Source of the DNA: Actinoplanes sp. DH11
GTDB taxonomy: Bacteria > Actinomycetota > Actinomycetes > Mycobacteriales > Micromonosporaceae
NCBI RefSeq assembly: GCF_020873875.1
Contig: NZ_JAHWGU010000009.1
Span: 124,001-188,000, forward strand
DNA: 64,000 nt
Direction: 5' to 3'
A program made the position numbers and the translations under genes. Below, piece by piece: positions 57,869-64,000 of this stretch; position 1 is the stretch's first letter, and each line of letters begins with the position of its first letter. A model generated the notes under the pieces. That model did no database searches. It was not told the DNA's origin and saw only the letters and a list, made by a program, of their open reading frames with translations.

Positions 57869-59203
57869 GTGCGATCACCCTGGCAGCATCCGGCTCGGAT
57901 CGTCCCGCTGGCATTCCTCGGGGCGCTCGCGCTCGGCACCGCGCTGATGATGCTGCCGGCCGCGCGCGCCGAACCCGGCCACGCGCCGTTCATCACCGCG
58001 CTGTTCACCGCCGCCTCCGCCGTCTGCGTCACCGGCCTGGCCGTGGTGGACACCCCGACCTACTGGACCACCTTCGGCCACGTACTGCTGACCGTGCTGT
58101 CGCAGATCGGCGGCTTCGGCATCATGACCATGGCCACCCTGCTCAGCCTGCTCGTCTCCCGCCGCCTGCGCCTGCGCGGGCGGCTGATGGCGCAGGCCGA
58201 GAGCGCCGGGCTCACCGGCGGCAACGTCGCGGCGGTCCTGCGCCGGGTGGCGCTGGTCATGCTGGTCTGCGAGAGCGCCATCGCCGTCGTGCTCATGCTG
58301 CGTTTCTGGCAGGGGTACGGATACCCGCTCGGCAAGGCCGCCTGGTACGCCGTCTTCCACGCCGTCCAGGCCTTCAACAACGCCGGGTTCGCGCTCTACC
58401 CGGACAGCATCGTCCGATTCGTCACCGACCCGTGGATCTGCCTGCCGCTCGCGTTCGGGGTGCTCGCCGGATCCATCGGGTTCCCGGTGCTGTTCGAGCT
58501 GTTCCGCGAGTGGCGCACCCCGGGGACCTGGTCCACGCACACCTTCCTGACCGTCGCCGGTTCGCTGCTGCTGACGGTCTTCGGCTTCCTGATGTTCCTG
58601 GTCTTCGAGTGGCGCAACCCGGGGACCCTCGGCCCGCTCGGCGTCCCGGCGAAGGTGCTGACCGCTTTCACCCAGGACGTGATGACCCGGTCCGGCGGCT
58701 TCAACAGCGTCGACCTGGGCCAGGCCAACAGCGAGACCCTCGCGGTGATGACCGGACTGATGTTCATCGGCGGTGGCAGCGCGAGCACCGCCGGCGGCAT
58801 CAAACTCACCACGTTCCTGCTGCTGGCCTATGTGATCTGGGCCGAGATCCGGGGCGAGCCGGACGTGGTGGTCCGCAAACGCCGGGTCGCCGAGGAGGCA
58901 CAGCGACAGGCCATCACGGTGGCGTTGATGGGCGTCGCGCTGGTCGCCGCCGGTACCGTCGCGCTCGACGCCCTGACCGAGAACGTACCGTTCGACAGGG
59001 CCCTGTTCGAAGTCACCTCGGCGTTCGCGACAGTCGGCCTGAGCACCGGTGTGACGGGCACCCTGCCGCCGTCCGCGCAGGTGGTCCTGGTGATCCTGAT
59101 GTATGTCGGCCGCGTCGGCACGATCGCGGTCGGCACCGCGATCGCGCTGAACACCCGCCGCCGGCTCTACCGCTACCCGGAGGAGAGACCCCTCGTTGGC
59201 TGA
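57869..59203 (+). CDS. trkH: TrkH/KtrB-type potassium uptake membrane subunit
   Basis: The 444-aa protein has four repeated M1-P-M2 units. Pore-loop segments are visible as ASAVCVTGLAVVDT, AFNNAGFALYPDS, TRSGGFNSVDLGQ and FATVGLSTGVTG, each with the selectivity glycine. The GTG at 57869 has no ribosome site; an AATAAT at 57856-57861 could make it leaderless. Its stop overlaps the RCK subunit start. It is the K+ translocating subunit of a Ktr-like system. Confidence 0.9.
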   Translation: MRSPWQHPARIVPLAFLGALALGTALMMLPAARAEPGHAPFITALFTAASAVCVTGLAVVDTPTYWTTFGHVLLTVLSQIGGFGIMTMATLLSLLVSRRLRLRGRLMAQAESAGLTGGNVAAVLRRVALVMLVCESAIAVVLMLRFWQGYGYPLGKAAWYAVFHAVQAFNNAGFALYPDSIVRFVTDPWICLPLAFGVLAGSIGFPVLFELFREWRTPGTWSTHTFLTVAGSLLLTVFGFLMFLVFEWRNPGTLGPLGVPAKVLTAFTQDVMTRSGGFNSVDLGQANSETLAVMTGLMFIGGGSASTAGGIKLTTFLLLAYVIWAEIRGEPDVVVRKRRVAEEAQRQAITVALMGVALVAAGTVALDALTENVPFDRALFEVTSAFATVGLSTGVTGTLPPSAQVVLVILMYVGRVGTIAVGTAIALNTRRRLYRYPEERPLVG

Positions 59204-59888
59204 CAAACGTGTCGACAAATCCGAGAACAACGCGCCCGGCGGTACGAACGTCGCCGTCATCGGCCTCGGCCGGTTCGGCAGCGCCGTGGCCGAGTCGCTG
59301 CTGGAACTCGGCTACGACGTGCTCGGCGTCGACAGCGACCCGCGCATCGTCCTCGACTGGTCGGACCGCCTCACCCAGGTCGTCGAGGCCGACTCCACCG
59401 ACGAGGACGCCCTGCGCCAGCTCGGCATCCAGGACTTCCCGCGTGCCGTCGTCGGCATCGGCACCAACCTCGAGACCAGCGTGCTCACCGTGCTCGCCCT
59501 GGCCGAACTCGGGGTGCCCGAGATCTGGGCCAAGGCGACAAGCGTCAAACACGGCAAGATCCTCGCCCAGGTCGGCGCCGACCACGTCATCTACCCCGAG
59601 GCCGAGATGGGCGAACGGGTCGCGCACCTGATCAGCGGCCGGATGCTCGACTACATCGAGTTCGACGACGGCTTCGCGATCGCCAAGGTCCGCGCACCGC
59701 ACGGCGCCGGCGGCCGGACACTGGCCCAGCTGGCGCTGCGCTCGCAGTGGGGCGTCACGGTGGTGGGCACCAAACGCCCCGGCGAGGACTTCGTGTACGC
59801 CCGGCCGGAAACCCCCGTCCCCGACGGCGCCATCCTGATCGTCGCCGGCGACACCGCGAAGGTGGAGGCCTACGCCGCCCAGAACTGA
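59196..59888 (+). CDS. trkA: TrkA/KtrA RCK-domain potassium uptake regulator
   Basis: The TTG start lies inside the end of trkH and follows GGAGAG. The 230-aa protein has one RCK_N Rossmann unit (VAVIGLGRFGSAVAESLLELGYDVLGVDSD), which binds nucleotide, and a C-terminal RCK_C domain (ending GAILIVAGDTAKVEAYA). It gates TrkH in response to nucleotides. The pair is a full two-subunit Ktr system. Confidence 0.92.
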   Translation: MADKRVDKSENNAPGGTNVAVIGLGRFGSAVAESLLELGYDVLGVDSDPRIVLDWSDRLTQVVEADSTDEDALRQLGIQDFPRAVVGIGTNLETSVLTVLALAELGVPEIWAKATSVKHGKILAQVGADHVIYPEAEMGERVAHLISGRMLDYIEFDDGFAIAKVRAPHGAGGRTLAQLALRSQWGVTVVGTKRPGEDFVYARPETPVPDGAILIVAGDTAKVEAYAAQN

Positions 59889-60013
59889 GGCGTCCCGCCG
59901 GCCGCGGCGCGGTGGTGGGGCGACCGGGTTGGGGGAGGGCGACCGGGCGGTGGGGCGCTGTCATGGGCCGCACGCGGCGCTGGTACGGCCCTGACGCGGT
60001 GGAACAGGTGATG

Positions 60014-60898
60014 TCAGTCGGGGGTGCCCTGGTATGCGGGGTAGCCGAGACGTTCGACGAGTTTGCTGCCGGCGGCCTTGTCGAAGGCGGCCTGGATGTC
60101 GTCGTCGAAGTGGTTGCGCCAGTCGCCGGCCTCGCCCTTGCGGTAGTGCGACACGGTGCCGGCGCCCTTGCGGTCGTTCATCCGGGAGAAGCTGTAGCGG
60201 TTGAGCAGCGTCTCGAGCTCCGGCCGCGGCACGGCGATGCCGCAGTGCCGCAGCAGCCGGTCCATCTCCTCGAGCTGATCGGGACCGGTCAGGTCCTCGT
60301 AGCGCACCAACCGGACGGCCTCGTCCTCCGGCGCCAGCACCCAGGAGCGCAGCGCGTTGAACCGGCCCTTCTTGGCGAGATCCTCGATGAGGAAGAGCAG
60401 GCCCTCCTTCTTCGGCTTCTCGCGCAGCACCTTGCGCACCTCGAGGACGTCGCCCATCGGGCCGTGCGAGTCCTTGGTCGAGAAGTAGCTGGAGACGACC
60501 ATGTCGCGCGGGTCGCGCATCACGAAGAAGGCCCGGTAGCGCTCCGGCTTGGGGATGTCGTCGAAGCGTTTGCGGGAGAAGAAGAGCGACAGCGCGATGC
60601 GATCCGGCGGGCTGACCCGCGGGTGACTCCAGTTGGCGAACCGCGGGTCGTAGGTGAGCAATCCGGAGTGACGGTAAACGATCGGATCGCTCATTACGGA
60701 TTTGACCCACTGGCTGGCGGTCTTTCGCACGGCGCAGTGATAGATGTTGGTGTAATCGCACCGGGAGACGACCGGAACCGTGAGCCGGATCCGGGCGTTG
60801 TGCGCCTCCTGCTGCACCCGGCGGAACCGGACGCGCAGGTCGTTGGGGGTATGTTGCTTGGTGTACATCAGGGCGCGATTCAACATCGTCTGAGCCAT
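60014..60898 (-). CDS. Sulfotransferase family protein
   Basis: The 294-aa protein has a PAPS 5'-phosphosulfate-binding segment AVRKTASQWVKS with Lys59 and a 3'-phosphate-binding segment FFVMRDPRDMVVSSYFS with Arg128. The C-terminal block RKGEAGDWRNHFDDDIQAAFD is typical of cytosolic sulfotransferases and contributes PAPS-binding residues. It transfers sulfate to an unknown alcohol or amine. It stands alone between trkA and the amine oxidase, on the opposite strand to both. The 243 bp upstream (60899-61141) are AT-richer and hold only the promoter regions of this divergent pair. Confidence 0.85.
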   Translation of the reverse strand: MAQTMLNRALMYTKQHTPNDLRVRFRRVQQEAHNARIRLTVPVVSRCDYTNIYHCAVRKTASQWVKSVMSDPIVYRHSGLLTYDPRFANWSHPRVSPPDRIALSLFFSRKRFDDIPKPERYRAFFVMRDPRDMVVSSYFSTKDSHGPMGDVLEVRKVLREKPKKEGLLFLIEDLAKKGRFNALRSWVLAPEDEAVRLVRYEDLTGPDQLEEMDRLLRHCGIAVPRPELETLLNRYSFSRMNDRKGAGTVSHYRKGEAGDWRNHFDDDIQAAFDKAAGSKLVERLGYPAYQGTPD

Positions 60899-61128
60899 GT
60901 CCTTCTCAGCGGCAGCGGCGGAGACGTTTGTGTCGGGGACTTTACAACAAGATCGATCAAGTTACTACAGAAGGTATTTCGTGTCCTTTGCCGGTGGCAA
61001 GGCATTGACCGGAAACGCTCAGTCGGTTCTCAGGTGCGTCCCAGACACGATTGCTATGGGCGATGGCCCCGATGAATCAAATATTGCGCAGTGGGAAAAA
61101 TCCTGATGCGCGAGTGATCTTCGGACTT

Positions 61129-61134
61129 TATGCT
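61129..61134 (+). promoter_or_regulatory. -10 element TATGCT, leaderless promoter
   Basis: TATGCT ends 8 nt before ATG 61142 and no ribosome site is present, so the amine-oxidase mRNA may begin at its start codon. Confidence 0.45.
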
Positions 61135-61141
61135 CGCGGCC

Positions 61142-62377
61142 ATGCCGAAGCCCCCTCGCCTGCTCGCGTCCGCCGTCTCCCGGTGGGGCGACGACCCGTG
61201 GGCCCGGGGCTCCTGGAGCCTGATCGGGCGGCACGGCACCCCGGCGGACCGGATCGCGCTCGGTGCCCCCGCCGGTGACCGGCTGCGGATCGCCGGCGAG
61301 GCCACCCACCCGACCCGGGCCGGGATGACCCACGGGGCGTACGAGCAGGGGGTCGGCGCCGCCGTCTGGGCAGCCGGTCTCGGCCACCGCCGGGTCCTGG
61401 TGGCGGGTGCCGGGATGGCCGGTCTCGCCGCCGCCCGGGAACTGGCCGCCCGGGGCGTGCGGGCGCAGGTGTGGGAGGCGCGGGACCGGATCGGCGGGCG
61501 GACCGCGGGGATCGACCTGGACGGGTTCACCTTCGACCTGGGCGCCAACTGGCTCCAGCAGTACGACGACAACGTCCTGGCCCGGATCGCCGAGGAACTC
61601 GGGCTCACGGTCGTGGACACCGACTTCACTGATCCGCTGGTGCTCGGGTCCGGCCGGGACGGCGTACCCGATGGTCTGGAGCGCGCGCTGCGCACCCGCC
61701 TGGCCCAGGCGCCGCCGCAGGCCTCCGTGGCCGACGTGCTGGCGGCCTGGCTCGCGGACCCGGCGCCGTTCACCGCCGGCGCGATCCGGCGGTTCGTCGA
61801 CGCCGAGATCGTGATGGACTCCGGCGCACCGCTGACCTGGCTGAGCGCGCGGCACGGGTTCGAGCCCGGCGTCGGCGAGGGGGACCGGTGGATCGTGGGC
61901 GGGTACCGGCTGCTCGTCGAGCACCTGGCCGCGGGGCTCCAGGTGCGGCGGGCCCGGCCGGTCCGGAGCGTACGGGTGGACGCGGACGGCGTCACCGTGA
62001 ACGACGCGGCCCGGTTCGACGCGGTGATCGTGACCGTGCCGCTGCCGGTCCTCGCCGCCGGCGGGATCGCGTTCGAACCGGCGCTCCCGGCGGCGCACCG
62101 GGCCGCGCTCGGCCGTCTCGGCGCCGGCCGGGTGGAGAAGGTGGTGCTGCGCTTCGACGCGCGGTTCTGGCCGGAGCACCCGGCGGGCTACTACCGGGTG
62201 CACGGTCCCGCGCCGACGGATGTCAGCGAATGGCTCGACGCGACCGCGGCCGACGGCGTGCCGACGCTCGTCGGGCTCTTCGCCGGTGCCTGGCTGGACG
62301 GCCTCTGGACCGGATCGGACGCCGAGGTGGCGCGGCGCGCCGCCGCGATCTTCACCGAGGCGGCGGCCGCGGGCTGA
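61142..62377 (+). CDS. Flavin amine oxidase-like protein with circularly permuted order
   Basis: In this 411-aa protein, residues 1-80 carry what is normally the C-terminal part of a flavin amine oxidase: AVSRWGDDPWARGSWSLIG, then DRLRIAGEATHPTRAGMTHGAYEQGVGAA (FAD-contacting). The usual N-terminal Rossmann motif comes after it, VLVAGAGMAGLAAARELAARG with GAGMAG at 89-94, then WEARDRIGGRTAG and DLGANWLQQYDDN. The chain ends KVVLRFDARFWPEHP and LVGLFAGAWLDGLW, exactly where the canonical protein would run into its C-terminal FAD segment. All parts are present, so it should fold. The substrate is probably an amine; unknown. ATG 61142 or 61130. Confidence 0.82.
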   Translation: MPKPPRLLASAVSRWGDDPWARGSWSLIGRHGTPADRIALGAPAGDRLRIAGEATHPTRAGMTHGAYEQGVGAAVWAAGLGHRRVLVAGAGMAGLAAARELAARGVRAQVWEARDRIGGRTAGIDLDGFTFDLGANWLQQYDDNVLARIAEELGLTVVDTDFTDPLVLGSGRDGVPDGLERALRTRLAQAPPQASVADVLAAWLADPAPFTAGAIRRFVDAEIVMDSGAPLTWLSARHGFEPGVGEGDRWIVGGYRLLVEHLAAGLQVRRARPVRSVRVDADGVTVNDAARFDAVIVTVPLPVLAAGGIAFEPALPAAHRAALGRLGAGRVEKVVLRFDARFWPEHPAGYYRVHGPAPTDVSEWLDATAADGVPTLVGLFAGAWLDGLWTGSDAEVARRAAAIFTEAAAAG

Positions 62378-62429
62378 CCCGAGAGCCGCCGCACCGCATT
62401 CCGCACCAGGGCCTGAGCCTGACGTGGAA

Positions 62430-62467
62430 CCACCCCGCCGCGCGACTGGGGAAGCGCGGCGGGGTGG
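62430..62467. terminator. Bidirectional terminator
   Basis: A perfect 14-bp stem (CCACCCCGCCGCGC and complement) with a 10-nt loop, between the convergent amine oxidase and dctA-like genes. Confidence 0.85.
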
Positions 62468-62479
62468 GGTCTGTCCGGT

Positions 62480-63871
62480 TCAGGCGGAGGTCGTCGTCGA
62501 TTCCGCCTTGGCCGGGCCGGCCGGTGTCACCGTCGCCGCCGGCGTCGCCGGATCCGGGCCGTGCTCGTCGTCGACCATTGTCGACTCGTCGAACGGGTCG
62601 CCGCCGCTGAGCACGAGCGCCGCCCGCTCGCGGTCGAACTCGCGGGTCCAGATGCCGATCAGCACGGTCGCGACCGCGTTGCCGGCGAAGTTCGTCAGGG
62701 CCCGCGCCTCGGACATGAACCGGTCGATGCCGACGATCAGGCCGACGCCGTCGACCAGGTCCGGGCGGTGGCTCTGCAGGCCCCCGGCCAGGGTGGCCAG
62801 GCCGGCGCCGGTGACACCGGCCGCGCCCTTCGACGCGATGATCATGAACAGGAGCAGCGAGACCTGCTCACCGACCGCCAGCGGGTCGCCCATCGCCTGC
62901 GCCACGAAGAGCGACGCCATGGTCAGGTAAATGGCCGTGCCGTCCAGGTTGAACGAGTACCCGGTCGGCACCGTGATGCCGACGACCGGCCGGGAGACGC
63001 CGACGTGCTCCATCTTGGCGATCAGGCGGGGCAGCGCCGACTCCGAGGACGAGGTCGACACGATCAGCAGGAACTCGCGTCCCAGGTACTTGAAGAAGGT
63101 GAAGATGTTGATCCGGGCGACGGCCCACAGGATCGCGCCGAGCAGGCCGAACACGAAGATCACGCAGGTGGCGTAGAAGCCCAGCATGATCTGGGCGAGG
63201 CTGATCAGCGCGTCCACGCCGGTCGCGCCGACCACCGCGGCGATCGCGCCGAACGCGCCGATCGGCGCCAGCCACATCAGCATCGCGAGGACCCGGAAGA
63301 CCAGCTTCTGGAAGATGCCGATCGCCCGCAGCACCGGCGCCGCGGACGAGCCCATGCCCTGCAGCGCGAAGCCGACGAGCAACGCGGCGAGCAGCGTCTG
63401 CAGCACGTTGCCGTCGGTGAGCGGCGAGACGAGCGTGGTGGGGATGATGCCGAGCAGGAAGTCCGCGGTGCTCTCCGAGGCGGTGTCGCCGACCGCCTTC
63501 TGCCCGGCGGCCGCGACCGACTCGCTCAGGTCCATACCGGAACCCGGGTGGATCAGGTTGCCGACCACCAGGCCGATCGCGAGCGCCACGGTGGACATGG
63601 TCAGGAAGTAGCCCAGGGCCAGGCCGCCGACCTTGCCCACCTTGGCGGCCTGCCGGACCGATCCGACGCCCAGGACGATCGTGCAGAAGATGACCGGTGC
63701 GATCATCATCTTGATCAGGTCGACGAAGCCGGTGCCGATCGGCCGCAGCTCGAGGGCGAAGTCCGGGACGACGAGCCCGACGCCGATGCCGAGGACGACG
63801 GCCACGACGACCGCGGGATAGAGGTAGCGGGTGCGGTCTTTCTTGACCTTCGGGGCGGGTGCGGTTTCCAT
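62480..63871 (-). CDS. dctA: Dicarboxylate/amino acid:cation symporter (DctA/GltP family)
   Basis: The 463-aa protein has eight transmembrane helices and two re-entrant loops. HP1 contains the serine-rich STSSSESALP, TM7 contains the PTGYSFNLDGTAIYL block (NMDGT-like, cation and substrate binding), and TM8 has VGIDRFMSEARALTNFAGN with the substrate Asp/Arg/Asn. These identify a C4-dicarboxylate (succinate, malate, fumarate) importer. A 35-residue acidic tail extends past the usual end. It is divergent from a probable sensor kinase that likely controls it. Confidence 0.93.
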   Translation of the reverse strand: METAPAPKVKKDRTRYLYPAVVVAVVLGIGVGLVVPDFALELRPIGTGFVDLIKMMIAPVIFCTIVLGVGSVRQAAKVGKVGGLALGYFLTMSTVALAIGLVVGNLIHPGSGMDLSESVAAAGQKAVGDTASESTADFLLGIIPTTLVSPLTDGNVLQTLLAALLVGFALQGMGSSAAPVLRAIGIFQKLVFRVLAMLMWLAPIGAFGAIAAVVGATGVDALISLAQIMLGFYATCVIFVFGLLGAILWAVARINIFTFFKYLGREFLLIVSTSSSESALPRLIAKMEHVGVSRPVVGITVPTGYSFNLDGTAIYLTMASLFVAQAMGDPLAVGEQVSLLLFMIIASKGAAGVTGAGLATLAGGLQSHRPDLVDGVGLIVGIDRFMSEARALTNFAGNAVATVLIGIWTREFDRERAALVLSGGDPFDESTMVDDEHGPDPATPAATVTPAGPAKAESTTTSA

Positions 63872-63943
63872 GTCGAGAATGTGTCCTGGATCTCACCGGC
63901 GGATCACGATTTCGTTCATTCTGTTCACCCGGAAGGTGTTGCG

Positions 63944-64000
63944 GTGAGTCGTCGCTGGACCATCGCCCGCCAGCTGTTCGCCCTCCAGGTGCTGGTCGTG
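63944..64000 (+). CDS. Probable sensor histidine kinase, N-terminal fragment
   Basis: Only 19 codons are visible. The GTG at 63944 is preceded by GGAAGG. The sequence MSRRWTIARQLFALQVLVV is the basic lead and start of the first membrane helix seen in DcuS/CitA-type sensor kinases of actinobacteria. Together with the divergent dctA this suggests a C4-dicarboxylate two-component system continuing outside the window. The call is tentative because no catalytic region is seen. Confidence 0.5.
   Translation, partial: MSRRWTIARQLFALQVLVV

Noticed and set aside
59889..60013. Terminator or small RNA between trkA and the sulfotransferase
   Set aside because: The sequence is GC-rich with short repeats (GGGCGACCGGG), but no convincing stem-loop or promoter was seen.

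Overview
The window is very GC-rich actinobacterial DNA. It has many GTG and TTG starts, 4-bp stop/start overlaps, leaderless-looking promoters and secreted alpha/beta hydrolases. The gene content (VanZ, SARP with a MalT-like ATPase, DUF5947, ECF42 with DGPF/YCII proteins, NACHT with an actinobacterial N-terminal helical domain, CebR-like operator) fits Micromonosporaceae such as Actinoplanes. That assignment is an inference from style and content, because no rRNA or other marker gene is present. I saw no tRNA, rRNA, CRISPR array or insertion sequence.

Layout. 1-12.3 kb: small hypotheticals, a VanZ-like protein, a secreted lipase, a MalT/SARP-type regulator, an erythromycin-esterase homologue, a solute-binding lipoprotein coupled to a cation-efflux-like protein, and a solitary lycopene cyclase. 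12.3-18.3 kb: two type VII (ESX)-style polymorphic toxin modules in opposite orientation. They share a paralogous N-terminal region but end in different C-terminal domains, each followed tightly by a candidate immunity gene. A TetR/aldo-keto reductase pair with twin operators lies between them. 20.0-31.6 kb: one 3863-residue megasynthase, read as FAAL-ACP-KS-(dead AT)-KR-ACP-C-A-PCP-C followed by a domain resembling cyanobacterial acyl-ACP reductase. 31.8-38.2 kb: six genes joined by 4-bp overlaps (membrane-anchored exported protein, PIG-L deacetylase, GT2, exosortase/ATP-grasp fusion, UDP-GlcNAc 2-epimerase, HAD phosphatase), which look like a cell-surface sorting and glycosylation cassette.

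38.3-49.4 kb: GNAT, patatin, LamG, M28 peptidase, X-Pro dipeptidyl peptidase and alpha/beta hydrolase genes, a TctCBA tricarboxylate transporter, two copies of a palindromic repeat, and a DUF5947 orphan. 49.5-64 kb: a broken CBM20 gene, a NACHT-type STAND NTPase behind a perfect palindrome, an ECF42/YCII operon, a divergent MerR/SDR pair, a pectate lyase, a TrkH/TrkA potassium system, a sulfotransferase, a circularly permuted flavin amine oxidase, and a DctA transporter divergent from the start of a probable sensor kinase.

The points most worth following up are the reductase-like release domain of the megasynthase, the exosortase/ATP-grasp fusion with its likely substrate, the twin ESX toxin loci, the permuted amine oxidase and the NACHT gene.
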